Assembly: GCA_036873755.1 (NCBI GenBank)
Contig: JAVTVY010020552.1
Coordinates: forward strand, 1-64,000
Origin: Hanleya hanleyi
Lineage: Eukaryota > Mollusca > Polyplacophora > Lepidopleurida > Hanleyidae
DNA: 64,000 nt
Direction of reading: 5' to 3'
The notes below the pieces were generated by a model, which saw nothing but the letters and a program-made list of their open reading frames with translations, was not told the DNA's origin and did no database searches. Below are positions 23,625 through 34,882 of the stretch, piece by piece; positions within the stretch are counted from its first letter, which is position 1; each line of letters starts with the position of its first letter. The translations under genes and the position numbers were made by a program.

Positions 23625-23658
23625 CTAAAAATAGATCACCAGCTAGCGTACTATAAAA
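23625..23658 (+). promoter_or_regulatory. Promoter of zinc-finger gene B
   Basis: CTAAAAATAG at 23625-23634 and TATAAAA at 23652-23658, 27 bp apart, with the ATG 53 bp after the TATA start: the same geometry as gene A. It lies only 70 bp after the stop of gene A, so B has its own promoter rather than being co-transcribed by necessity. Confidence 0.7.
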
Positions 23659-23704
23659 GGGAAGCGGCCTGGTCGTTTCATCGGATACTCTGTCAACCAC
23701 CAAG

Positions 23705-24682
23705 ATGTTCACTTGCACAACTTGCCAGAAGCAGTTTATTCGCCCAGAAGATTTGCGACGACACGAGGCCTCCATCCACAACGGTGCACGATATACTTGT
23801 ATAACCTGCGCACGGTCATTTAATCGGGAAGATGCTTTACTGCGCCATGAACGCTCACTCCACGAGGGTGCGACGGAACAATGTAATGAATGTGGTCAAC
23901 TCTTCAAACGACCCAGACAGTTAAGACGGCACCAACGTTTGATTCATAGTCCATCACCACGGTATGCGCGACAACCTTCTACTATAGAGGAGCCGCGGAA
24001 GGTCAGGCCCAGTGAAGATAAGCCCGGGGAGACGAACGCCACTGGTGATGCGATGACGGAGAGCCCGCCTATACCCACAGTTCAGAAGAGCCTGGATATC
24101 CAGCCGGACCCAAGCGTTACGGTTTCGAGTCATTCGCCTGACAACATCGAACATTTTCTGGTCGAGCCCATAAATGTTCCTGGCGATCTCTTACAGGACA
24201 ACCATCCAGTGAGTGACGACGATCGGGGCCATTGGTCTATGACACGGTACTGTTTCCACCGTCATCGCCCTATTCAAGATATCTACAATTTCCCACTGAC
24301 CAAACTCACCCGTCTACGCAGCTACGTGGAAGCCATCTTCGAAGATCAAACTACGGCCTTCAAATTGAGTGTCGCTTTCGGGTACATCTTACGTCACAAA
24401 AGGACGGACCAGTTACGGTATTATTACCCCAGTGCCAACAACCTTGTGTTTGACCTGCCGTTTACCATCATTCACCGGGCGTCGCTAGAGATGATGCTGG
24501 CCCAAGTGGAACAATTGGATGCCTTGAGATGGGCACATCGTCAACCCAAAGAGGGTAACCAATGTTACGTTTTTCCTTACCAAGACGACCAACCACCTCC
24601 ATCGGGTGAATGCGTCACCCATGCACTGATGAATACCACAACATGCCGTACATACTCTCTATGTCTACATGCTGATCGTTGA
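23705..24682 (+). CDS. Zinc-finger gene B (type B), C-terminal frameshift, 325 aa
   Basis: Same architecture as gene A but a distinct paralogue. Fingers are FTCTTCQKQF..., YTCITCARSF... and EQCNECGQLF..., all C-x2-C-x12-H-x4-H, followed by an acidic linker and the shared domain (HCFHRHRPIQDIYNFPLTKL, LRSYVEAIF, FGYILRHKR, RYYYPSANN). At about 24545 the frame breaks. Compared with the stub at 22075-22243, 23 bp encoding part of the RPNTQWV segment are replaced by 3 bp, a net loss of 20 bp. The last ~36 residues are therefore out of frame, the TNVTFFLTK motif is lost and the stop is later than in intact copies. AATAAA signals follow at 24729 and 24832. Probably damaged, though the fingers are whole. 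Confidence 0.8.
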   Translation: MFTCTTCQKQFIRPEDLRRHEASIHNGARYTCITCARSFNREDALLRHERSLHEGATEQCNECGQLFKRPRQLRRHQRLIHSPSPRYARQPSTIEEPRKVRPSEDKPGETNATGDAMTESPPIPTVQKSLDIQPDPSVTVSSHSPDNIEHFLVEPINVPGDLLQDNHPVSDDDRGHWSMTRYCFHRHRPIQDIYNFPLTKLTRLRSYVEAIFEDQTTAFKLSVAFGYILRHKRTDQLRYYYPSANNLVFDLPFTIIHRASLEMMLAQVEQLDALRWAHRQPKEGNQCYVFPYQDDQPPPSGECVTHALMNTTTCRTYSLCLHADR

Positions 24683-24831
24683 CTTGAGCTCAGTAAACAC
24701 TTGTGCCTGATGTGACGATGCGTTGAATAATAAAACATGGTGTTTTGATATTTCAATTTGTTTTGCTGTGAACATACTAAACATACCCAGGGCGGCTCCC
24801 CCAGCCTGGGTATGATGTAAAATTTGGGGAT

Positions 24832-24837
24832 AATAAA
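24832..24837 (+). terminator. Candidate polyadenylation signals after gene B (24729 and 24832)
   Basis: AATAAA at 24729-24734 and again at 24832-24837, before the GTTGTTGTTCTCTC repeats. The second, in the context GGGATAATAAACTATATGA, is kept after D2 (43866), which argues that it is the functional one. Confidence 0.5.
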
Positions 24838-24924
24838 CTATATGACAAAAACTTCTTGTTGTTCTCTCATGTGTCATCCTTGTTGTTGTTGTTCTCTCTC
24901 CGGGGCTCTTAGAACTCGGCGCAT

Positions 24925-25275
24925 GCACACACGCACACAGACACATAGACTCCTACACACACACACACAAACACACGCATGAGACGCATACACACACACA
25001 CGCATAAACACACGCATATAGACGTATACACACACACACGCGCGTACACACACACACACGTACGCACACATGCACACAGACACACAGACACACACGCACA
25101 TATACACACACACACATACACACACACGTACACGCAAGCACACATGCACACAGACACACAGACACACACACACACACACACAGACGCATACACACACACA
25201 TGCACGCACACACACACACACACACACACAGACGCATACACACACACACAGACGCATACACACACACATGCATAC
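24925..25275 (+). repeat. (CA)n tract of the right arm
   Basis: Mirror of the (TG)n tract in the left arm, about 350 bp, with the same interspersed ACGCATA and GAC words. Confidence 0.95.
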
Positions 25276-26831
25276 TCATTGCGCAATGCGCCGCAAGGTC
25301 AATGGGGCTCGACATGCGCTTTCATACTACTAATCCATCCTTCACTGCCCCAAAATGCCCACTTTCGCTACTACTCGTACCGATGACGTCACTAATGACG
25401 TCACAGATGATGCGAACATCCCTTAAATCGGGATCTACACCCTAAGCGCTACAAAATGGCACCTCACACGATCCATTCGGACCAAGGATGGTCCCTCTCT
25501 ACCCCAAACACCTTCCTTCACTGCCCCAAAATGCCCACTTTCGCTACTACTCGTACTGATGACGTCCACTGATGACGTCACAGATGACGCGGACATCCCT
25601 AAAATGAAGATGTACACCCCGAGAGCTACAACATGACACCTCACACGACGCATTCGGACCAAGGATGGTCCCTCTCTACCCCAAACACCTACCTGCACTG
25701 CCCCAAAATGTTCACTTTCGCTACTACTCGTACCAATGACGTCATCGATGACGTCACAGATGAAGCGAACATCCCTAAAATGGAGATGTACACCCCGAGA
25801 GCTACAACATGACACCTCACACAACGCATTCGGACCAAGGATGGTCCCTCTCTACCCCAAATACCTACCTGCACTGCCCCAACATGGCCACTTTACTTAC
25901 TACAACCAACGGCGCATGCGCAGATTGACGCGACTTGCATTCAAAAACACGCCATTCTGACTCTACCCCACACAAGCTTCACTTTGACACCTTCCACGAC
26001 CCATTCGAACCGTGAATAGTCTCTCTCTACCCCAAACACCTTCCTTCACTGCCCCAAAATGCCCACTTTCGCTATTACTCGTACTGATGACGTCAACAAT
26101 GACGTCACAGATGCTTGGGACATGCCTCAAATCGGAATGTACACCCCGAGAGCTACAAGATGACATCTGCCAGGACGCATTCAGACCAAGGATGGTCCCT
26201 CTCTACCCCAAACACCTTCCTTCACTGCCCCAACATGGCCCCTTTACTTACTACAACCAACTGCGCATGCGCAGATTGACGCGACTTGCATTCAAAAACA
26301 CGCCATTCTGACTCTACCCCACACAAGCTTCACTTTGACACCTTCCACGACCCATTCGAACCGTGAATAGTCCCTCTCTACCTCAAACATACACCCACAT
26401 ACCCCGCCAAAATGCCTACTTTCTATACTACGGGCCAGTCTGCGCATGCGCAGACTATTGAACACATGCGAACCATTAGTGTAGTCAAGTGCTCCTCCAC
26501 GAGAGCTTCAAAATAAGACCTCACTCGACCCCATTGGACCACCAGGGACTCACCTAGACTCCAACATGTCCAACCCGTATGGCCCTGTACACCCATAGCC
26601 ATGCAGTATAGGCCTATGGGCCTACCCAGGCCTTGGTGACTTTTTCCAAAAATTTCACCGATTCGCTCCGCGACCCTTCCTATTATGTTCTAAATGTCGA
26701 GAAGTGAAAAACGAGACCCCACAACCCTACCGCAAATGTCGAGAAGTAGGTTTCCCAGTAGGATAAACATTGAACCTATACCCCCAGTATGGGACTATAT
26801 ATTTATATATATATGTCTATATGGGACTATA

Positions 26832-27233
26832 CAACCACCTCGCTGGGGGTCTAATAACACCCCAGCCACCAGTCAGATTTTTGGACCGGATTCGGGGCCT
26901 TCGCGCACATCGCCGGAAGTGACATCATATATAGTAAAATAGATGTTTAGCGAAAATTTTGATTACTTTTCAAGTCTGCATAATACCTCCGTTGACCTAG
27001 CGTTAAAAAGAATTATCTGGAGATAATTTTCCCTGTTTATCTGGACAGAGCATATGAAAAGTAGTTCACTCATGTGCAACACTAAAGGAGTTGTTTGGTC
27101 GGATTCAAACTGAACCGTGCGTTGGTTGGTTTCCCCTATGCGTCATAGCAACGTAGTAAAGGTCAACTTCCGCTATTGGAGGCAGGGATGTTATTGGAGC
27201 CTGCGAAATGGAGCATGCGCTGTGGGGAGGTTG
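26832..27233. mobile_element. 402 bp insertion in the right arm, 9 bp target duplication
   Basis: GGGACTATA at 26823-26831 is repeated at 27234-27242. The left arm of element 1 keeps the unoccupied site (ATGGGACTATATCGTAC when read in this orientation). The insert starts CAACCACC and ends GGAGGTTG, short imperfect inverted ends. An 8-9 bp duplication fits hAT or Mutator-like non-autonomous elements. It has no ORF and postdates the inverted duplication of the arms. Confidence 0.85.
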
Positions 27234-28879
27234 GGGACTATATCGTACTTTTTCAAAAATTTCACCGATTCGTGCCGGGACTCTTCCTATCATGTTCTAC
27301 ATGACGAGACGAGTAAAACGAGACCCCACAACCCTACCGCAAATGTATAGAAGTACGTTTCCCAGGGGGGACAAACATTGATCCTATACTCCAGTATGGG
27401 CCTATATGGGGCTATAACGTACTTTTTCAAAAATTTCACCGATTCGTGCCGGGACACTTCCTATCATGTTTGTCTTGACGAGACTAAGAAAACGAGACCC
27501 CACAACCTATACCGCAAATGTCGAGAAGTAGGTTTCCCAGGATGGTCCTATACCACCCCATACCCCATATAGGCATTTTCACGTAATTTAGGATAAAGTC
27601 CGTGTTCCGTATTTTTTCAGGAAAAATTTTACATGCACCCACCCATGCTTGAAATATACTTGACTTTGATACCTCATACAACTCCATCGGCCCATTAGGG
27701 GCTCCCCTAGCTCCAAAACGTCTAGCAGGACCCATACAAGGTCCAGTTTTCGACACTAGGTGACCACACCCCGACGAAATGGCCAGTTTTCGACACCGGA
27801 TGTGCCGCCATCTTGAACATACGTGCCGCCATCTTGGATATGTCTCATAATGCACCGGGTCAAAATACTCGCTGGTAATTGGCTGAGAGATCTGTGACGG
27901 ATTTGAAATACTCGCTTCTGATTGGACGAGAGCTCCGCATTGCGTCTGCGCATGCGCAGAATGATATCCCTACCGCACACCCAACCCATCAGATGTCCTT
28001 TCACGAATGCTTCACTTTGATACCTCACTCGACCCCATTCGACCATTAGGGGCTCCCCTAGCTCCAAAACGGTTATTTTCATACCCTTGGGCCACCGCGC
28101 ATGCGCAGAATGCCGATAGTTCAACCCCACACCCAGCCCATTAGATGCCCCTTCACGAATGCTTCACTTTGATACCTCATAGAACTCCATCGGCCCATTA
28201 GTGGCTCCCCTAGCTCCAAAACGGCTATTTTCATACCCTTGGGCCACCGCGCATGCGCAGAATGCCGATAGTTCAACCCCACACCCAGCCCATCAGATGC
28301 CCCTTCACATAAGCTTCACTTTGATACCTCACTCGATCCCATTGGACCATTTGTGGCTCCCCTAGCTCCAACACGGCTATTTCCATACCCTTGGGCCACA
28401 CGAGTTGTCTCCCTTGCGTCAGTGCGTGCAGATGGCGCTATGGTTAGGATCGACGCCGTGATGTGGAAAGGGCGTCCCCACACCATCCTGGAGCCGCCAT
28501 TTTGTTTGTTGATTTTCTGCGGAGATACACGGGACAATAAACACTCGACACTAGGGTGGTACAGATGCTAGACTGATCCTATTAACATGGTACAACACCT
28601 ATAGATTATGTTTATTACTAGGACGTCAGCGAAATACTAGTACCCATCCTCCGCATGGCAGAACTGTACAACCCAGAACAAGTCAGGACATGCCTTGATC
28701 ACGTGATCGTCATGGGAAACCCCCACTGGGGAATCCCCCCACTGGGAAACCCCGCCACAATTTCCGCCACAAATTTTACCCGGGGGGGAACAAAAAAGTA
28801 GGTCAATAAGACCTGTAATACGCTTTATATACTACTTACGCGGTGCAATCTTGGTAATTCGCCGTCAGATTTGATTTAT

Positions 28880-29375
28880 GTGTACTGCAAGAATCATTTT
28901 GTCGTTCATCCCCGCCATAATTGTTTGGCTTGTCATTACTGTCATTGATGGTTTGGTAAATCAAGGCCATAATTGTTTGTCATATCATTACTGCCATAAT
29001 CGTTTGGGAGATCAGTGCCATAATTGTTTGGCGTATCATCACTGCCATAATTTGTTTGGCAGCTCAATGCCATAATTGTTTGGCATATCATTACTGCCAT
29101 ATTTGTTTGGTAGCTAAATGCCATAATTGTTTGACATTTCTTCACTGCCATAATTGTTTGGCAGATCGATGCCATATTGTTTGGCCTCTCTTCACTGCCA
29201 TAATTGTTTGGCAGATCGACGCCATAATTGTTTGGCCTCTCTTCACTGCCATAATTGTTTGGCAGATCAGTGCCATAATTGTTTGGCATATTATTCACTG
29301 CCATAATTGTTTGGCAGATCATCGCTACCAAAACAATGTTTGGCAGATATCGGTGTCATAATTGTTTGGCACATA
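28880..29375 (+). repeat. Minisatellite, core GCCATAATTGTTTGGCA, left part
   Basis: Units of about 20-50 bp, each with GCCATAATTGTTTGGC and then a variable AGATCGATG or TATCATTACT spacer. The core is itself an imperfect inverted repeat (GCCA...TGGC). A long ORF on each strand here is a by-product. An AT dinucleotide run follows at 29388-29410. Confidence 0.95.
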
Positions 29376-29822
29376 TCATAAAAAAAAAAAATATATATAT
29401 ATATATATATAGAGAAAAACACTACACATAATGTAGAATATGAGCTAAAACTGTATATTATACTGCTAAACCGGTATCGTGGATTTCACCCACTTTTCAA
29501 TAGCATGATACACGTTTGTAATATTGATACAATACGAATGTACAAAGTTTATATATACAAACAGATGCATGTCCGTTGGACAAGTCTAAACAAGTTTTTA
29601 CAAGTTTACAGGAGATCTCGAAAAAGTTACGATGAATACAATAAGTAATTACAGTAGGCCTTGTGTTCGTCATAGTCGTTGTGTGGTATAATCTCCAACG
29701 GCTTATTTACCTGCTCAGACAGGCCGTTCAATGCTATACAATTACGTCTGCTCCCACTTCAATAACTTGACTGACACTGGCGTTAATTAACTAGTCTGTT
29801 ATAATAATTCTAGTATAACAAT
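29376..29822. other. AT-rich stretch, likely 3' region of the Penelope-like element
   Basis: No ORF. It lies on the 3' side of the minus-strand element, so it is probably its untranslated tail. Confidence 0.4.
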
Positions 29823-31066
29823 TCAACAGTTTAATTCACATCGGAATTTGCTAATAAAGTATTGTTCCATCGTCTGTCGCCTGATGTTGTCATCAGTTTT
29901 CACTTTGTAAAAGGGGAAAATACTGAATTTAGTTTCAAGATGACCAGCACAATCGGCTATGTGTTTACTGACTTTTAAGTGTCTTAATGCAGGCGTATTA
30001 ATTTGTTGACGATGGACCCTAACTCTATTTCTCAGCAAATCCCCAGTTTCACCGATATACGTTTTGTCACATCCATTGCAAGAAATGACATACAACAAAT
30101 TTTGCGAGCTGCAGTTCATGTCACTGTTAACTTTGAAATTAGTACCAGTGTGACGAAACAAAAACGACTGTCTTACTTGTATATTTTTGCAACATTTACA
30201 CCTGTTGCTTCCACATCTTGACACAGAAAAAGCATTACTTTTTGATGTGAACTTAGCAGAGGTGAGTAATTGTTTCAGGTTTGGTGCCTGTCGCTTTCCA
30301 TTTATTACTTTAATCCCACCAAAACACTTTTTCATTCGTTCATTCGATTCGAGCACCTTGAGACGGTCCTTAATTATTGGGAAAAAGTTTTCATTATTTG
30401 GATTATAAGTGTTGATGAAAGTAAGTAATCCCTGGCTAGGTGATTCCTTGGTAGATTTTCTCAATTCATTAATATTAATATCAAGCGCTTTCTTGATTCC
30501 CACATTAATAACACCTTCTGGATAATTTCTAGCTGTCAAGAAAATCTTGAGTTCACCTAACCGTTTGACACGCAGATCAGCGTCAGTGACAATGGTACAA
30601 ATTCTCCTCGCAAGTGTAAAAGGAACCTGATTTTTTGTATGTCGAGGATGACATGAGTTATATGACAGGTACTGTTTGGTGTCAGTTGCCTTATAGAAAA
30701 TATCTGTGATGATTTTGTTGTCTTCTCGCTTTAGCAAAATATCGAGAAAGGAAATTTCTGACATACTACTCTCGATAGTAAACTTAATATTTGGATCAAG
30801 CTCATTCAAAAGATTGTGAAATTCATCCAAGCGGCCAAATTTGGAGTTCCAGATTATGAAGCAATCGTCCAGAAATCGTTTGAACGAACCTTCAATCTTT
30901 TCTTTGACATCACTACCGAAATGGTTTTCAACTTTATCAGAGAGCTGGTTTTCGAGGTATCCCAAAACTAAGGTCGCATAGGTTGGTGCGAACTTCGTTC
31001 CCATCGCCGTGCCTAAAGTTTGGCGGTAATTTTTGTCCCCAAATTTAAATGAATTATTTTCGATAT
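29823..31066 (-). pseudogene. Penelope-like retroelement, 5'-truncated RT plus GIY-YIG
   Basis: An uninterrupted minus-strand frame of about 414 codons enters at ~31066 without a start codon and stops at 29823. It begins in the reverse transcriptase (FGDKNYRQTLGTAMGTKFAP), continues through the catalytic RFLDDCFIIW box and thumb region, and ends in a GIY-YIG endonuclease (YVISCNGCDKTYIGETGDL, then R-x-R-x-x-x-H-x-x-Q). RT followed by a C-terminal GIY-YIG domain is the hallmark of Penelope-like elements. The N-terminal part of the RT is missing, cut exactly where the minisatellite resumes, which is typical 5' truncation on insertion. The frame has no stops, so the insertion is young. Confidence 0.9.
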
Positions 31067-31350
31067 ATTTGCCAGATTATCAGTGCCATAGCTCTTTGAC
31101 ATACCACCACGGCCTACTGTTTACCAGATCATTTTTGTCATCTCTTCACTGCCTTAATTGTTTGGCAGATAAATGCAATAAATTTTTGGCATATCATTCA
31201 CTGCCATAATCGTTTGGCAGATCATCGCTACATAAACAATGTTTCGGTGTCATAATTGTTTGCCATATATCATCACTAAAATTGTTCGGCAGATTATCAG
31301 TGCCATAACTGTTTGGCATATCACCACGGTCTACTTTTTACCAGACCGTT
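31067..31350 (+). repeat. Minisatellite, right part, beyond the Penelope-like element
   Basis: The same GCCATAATTGTTTGGCA units resume after the retroelement, so that element inserted into a once-continuous array. Confidence 0.9.
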
Positions 31351-31596
31351 AATGTTAGTTATTGCTATAAAACCTGGATTAACTAGATATAATTCAGCCA
31401 TGGTTGTCATAATGGGTTGAGCTCTTTTTATTGTCGATTGCGAGAGCATCAGCCTTTTGTTTCTACCTGCCGGTTTCACAATAATAACCGATCCATTACA
31501 TCGATCCTTTTATTCTGTTCAAATGTTGTCTTTCCGATTAGACATGTCATATTGTCGCATATTCCTGCCGCTGTTCGGATTCGTTTGTTGCAGAAT

Positions 31597-32046
31597 ATGC
31601 CAGCCAAGAGGAAAAGGCGAGCGGCTCAATCAGTCACCAATTACGCCACGGTTGAGGCAAGTGGACTCCTAGTATTCCTGCATCCGTACCCGAGGTTCAG
31701 AGAAGGGCAGACCCGCCCACCCTTTCCGACGATCAGTTGTCCCGTCTGACTGATGGGCCCAGGAATTTCGTCAGTCCTCGACAGGAGCTTCTGCGGACAG
31801 CGGACCCACTTCTATAGAGACAACTCCTCATCTCTCTCACCAGTCATTGTTCCAGCTGGAACCACGATGAATCCTTCGTCGGGGAAGCTGATTGATTTGG
31901 TCAACTCAACTCAAACTGCGGTATTAGGTGAGCCCTCTGCCCCACACTCAGATTCAGACTACATAAATATTCAAGATATCGATCACTCTGTTCCACTGGA
32001 TGCGTCCCTCACCGGTTTATTCGTAATTCAGCAAGACAGCTCGGCA
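31597..32046 (+). pseudogene. Possible ORF1 (gag-like) remnant of the DIRS-like element
   Basis: Two overlapping frames suggest a broken coding region. One begins MPAKRKRRAAQSVTNYA at 31600; another ends in a Ser/Asp-rich stretch (SGKLIDLVNSTQTAVLGEP, 31880-31940) and stops at 32046. A basic start and the position upstream of the RT fit a gag-type ORF1 of a DIRS element, but no diagnostic motif is present. At least one frameshift and one stop lie inside. Confidence 0.35.
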
Positions 32047-32498
32047 TAGATACAATACAATACTTTATTTTCCATATATGAATCATACAGAAATTAAAAA
32101 AGAACTTAACTTAAAACAAAAGCCACTAGGACAATTACTGTGTTAAAAATAATTTGCTCGGAATGCGTCAGAATGTTATACAACGTTATAAATGAAACCG
32201 TAACTAGGATTGGGAACGGTTCATCCACATAGTCCGTTGTTCAACTATATAACACTTTTCCCTCTCTAAAGATAATGGACGAGCCGCTAATACTAGTTAT
32301 TCAAATTAGCGTTAAATCTGTAAATCAATCTGTTAACATCTCAGTAAAGATTGTATATGAACTCATTAACTGTAAATGGCGCAAAACCACGTAAAACGCT
32401 TATAAACCACACAGATGTTCCACGTGTGGAAATTGTATCATACGGACAACAATATAGAGAAACCACACGTGTGTTCATTTTGTTTGGCAACCTTTTAA

Positions 32499-33024
32499 CC
32501 CCATCTGGCCTGGGCTTTTTGGGACCTGTCCAGGCCTGGGGGGCCGAAATGGCCTGGGGGCCGAATTACACTATACCCTTGGGTCAAGCTCTACCAGAAA
32601 ATGTAAAAAAATCCAAGATGGCCGCTTTGATGACGTCACAGTGACGCCATTTTGAAAAACGGTATTTTTTGGTCAGATTTTCCGAATTTTTTATTTTTGC
32701 AATTTCTCCACAAAAACTGCATGAAAAATTAGCAAATATTAATGTGATACGAAATAAAATAGTTTTTGCCCACTTTTCATTGCGGAAAAGCAGAAATTTT
32801 GAAGAAATATGACAAAAAATCACTTTTCTGGTACACCACGTGGCCGCCATCTTGAACTTACCCATGATCCTCTGCTCGGGGGGTTATGAAAATAGGCTCA
32901 AAATGACCCCAATAAGACAAATGATAAAGTCACGGAGTTTCAGCTCTCCATTGTTTGCCGTCCCGGAGATAGTGCAGAAAGTTTGGTAGGGGGGGCCATA
33001 ATGGCCCCCCCAGGCCAGGTAGGG
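32499..33024. mobile_element. Non-autonomous TTAA-flanked transposon (piggyBac-like)
   Basis: TTAA at 32495-32498 and 33025-33028 bracket ends CCCCATCTGGCCTGGGC and CCCAGGCCAGGTAGGG, which are inverted repeats. TTAA target sites with CCC...GGG ends are the signature of piggyBac-type elements. The 526 bp body has no transposase. It lies between the putative ORF1 and RT of the DIRS-like element. Confidence 0.8.
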
Positions 33025-33169
33025 TTAAAGTTCGTAATATTGATAAATGCTTTGTAATTTAAAGTTTCTCTCAAAGTGTGTTATTGTCTCTGCAGCCTTC
33101 ACAATAACGTTCACCAATTCAATTAATTTGTAATTATATGTACTTTAGTTCAAAAGTTTTGGGCAAAAT

Positions 33170-34882
33170 TGCCTTTTGGCTAAAGCAGACATTGAGGACG
33201 CTTTTCGTATTATTCCCATCGACCCGTCCGGTTATCCCTTTCTAGGTTTCACTTGGGATAATAAATTTTACTTCGAAAAATGTATGCCGGTGGGAGTGGA
33301 TATGAAACACAAATTTTTCTATGCCCGACGTTACGCACATTGTAGACGAATTTTTTTTTTCTGGACCGCCATCATCAAATTCCTGTGCAAACGATTTGCT
33401 TACTTTCATTTCCTTGTACGAGCATATAGGTATACCTATAAAACACGGGAAAGCAATCCAACCGACAAACAGGAATATGCACGTAATCGAAAATGATTCC
33501 ACTACTATGCTAGCAACTCTATCCCAGGAAAAGTTAAACAAACTGAAACAAATGTTGAACGGTTTCTGGAAAAAAAAACCCAACAAAACATGGCTATACT
33601 TTTTGGAAGATTTTAACGGAAAAAATTTTCTCTGACGCGGCGGGGGCACAGGGTTTCGCCGTCGTTTTTGGTTCACAATGGATAGCCCAAGAAATGGCCC
33701 GACTCCCTAGCCCATTACCACATCACGGTCAAGGAACTCTTTCCCATATTTTTCGCACTCAAAATGTGGGGTTCCAAGCTAGCGAATCACAAAGTTTTCT
33801 TCTGCGACAACATAGCCGTGGTTTGTATTATCAACAAACAGTCTTCGAAGGATCCGTCTGTGATGAAACTGGTTCGGCGTTTAGTAGCTGCCTCTATACC
33901 CAATAATAAGTCCAGACAGGTAGTTGGCTCGTCAAATTAACTTCCCGACAAAGTATCTCGCTTGAAATTTCAGAAAGCTCTGTCAACCCTGAATCGTCCC
34001 CTGGTTACATCCTCGACCCCAACCAGTTCCAGAAAAGTTATTGAGTATACCGTGATTTCATTCTACAAGTTGGGCAAACCACGGAACAGTTTATTCCCCT
34101 TTTCAACGGCTCAATTAGTTGGTTTTCTTTCATACCTACATCTCCGCAATTATGCTCCGTCGACCGCTCAAACGTTCATATCTGTCATTAGCTATGTACA
34201 TAAGGTAGCGGACCAGAGCGACCCAACACAATCCTTTCTTACTAAATGATATGGCCAAGCTCCATGGCCTAAAAGATCCAAGACTGCCAATTACAAAAGA
34301 AATCTTGTACAATTTAGTCGACGCACTCGCGCATATCATTGCCTCATTACAGCTATGTTTCTATTCGCTTTTTACGCACTTCTTCGTGTTGGCGAATTTA
34401 CAGTGTACCCAAATCACAATGTTGACAACGTTAAACAAATTTGAGATGTCCGTTTCTCTTTCGATCATTCTTTGGTAAAGGCCATGGAGATAGAGCTGAC
34501 CATTCGCATTTTCAAACATAATGCTAGTCAAAAACCCGTCCATCTTTCTATCGCAGCATCTCACGATCAGATCAGTTACTACCCAGTTCGAGCTGTCCGT
34601 ACATATCTGTCACTGCTTCAACCTCTGGTATCCACTGGGGCTCTCTTCCAAGTCCGCGATGGTTCCCCCGTATCAAACGGTTACTTTTCTTCACAACTTA
34701 GAGCCGCCGTAGTATTCATAGGTCTAAATCCCGCCTACTGCAAACCTCACTCGTTCCGAATAGGATACGCCACGAGTATATTTGCCGCAGGTGTTCCGGA
34801 ACAAACGATTCAAAAGATGGGCAGGTGGAAATCTAACGGATACAGCGTTTATATCCGGATCGATCATTTCGCCATGAGTTAA
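33170..34882 (+). pseudogene. DIRS-like retrotransposon: RT, RNase H and tyrosine recombinase, decayed
   Basis: Pieces occur in order across shifting frames. RT at 33177-33290 (KADIEDAFRIIPIDPSGYPF) and 33321-33635 (HIVDEFFFSGPP, where the usual second Asp of the catalytic pair is Glu). An RNase H-like segment at about 33640-33905 is read in two frames (GFAVVFGSQW; ITVKELFPIFFALKMWG; KVFFCDNIAVVCIINKQSSK). A tyrosine recombinase follows at 33962-34249 (N-terminal core-binding part) and 34472-34882 (catalytic part, with PHSFRIGYAT for the H-x-x-R box and GRWKSNGYSVYIR with the nucleophilic Tyr). RT plus RNase H plus tyrosine recombinase defines DIRS-type elements, which integrate without a DDE integrase. 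Several frameshifts make it inactive. Confidence 0.88.

Larger units (their letters stand above)
18656..28842. mobile_element. Giant inverted-repeat element 1, carrying two zinc-finger genes
   Basis: The ends are inverted repeats: CGCGAGTAGTATATAAAGCG at 18656 faces TACTACTTACGCG ending at 28842. Arms of ~3.6 kb (left) and ~4.4 kb (right) flank a 2.2 kb core with zinc-finger genes A and B, both on +. From each end inward the order is: GC-rich terminal part, alpha block (TGCGCATGCGCA/G repeats), beta block, gamma block (TGACGTCA), (TG/CA)n, GAACAACAACAA-type triplet repeats, and the 3' end of a B-type zinc-finger gene. No flanking target duplication was found and no transposase, integrase or polymerase ORF exists inside. 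The arms differ by a 402 bp insertion and by gamma copy number, so they are not identical copies. Type of mobility is unknown; a large non-autonomous element or repeated inverted duplications are both possible. Confidence 0.75.
24466..28842 (-). repeat. Right arm of element 1
   Basis: Mirror of 18656-22243. It starts inside the 3' part of gene B, then (CA)n, gamma units at about 25320-26400, beta units at about 26640-27600 and alpha units at about 27650-28430. It has about six gamma units against three in the left arm and contains the 402 bp insertion at 26832. Sequence identity to the left arm is high throughout as judged by eye. Confidence 0.85.

Noticed and set aside
28942..29331. 129-codon and 101-codon ORFs on opposite strands
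   Set aside because: Both are translations of the GCCATAATTGTTTGGCA minisatellite.
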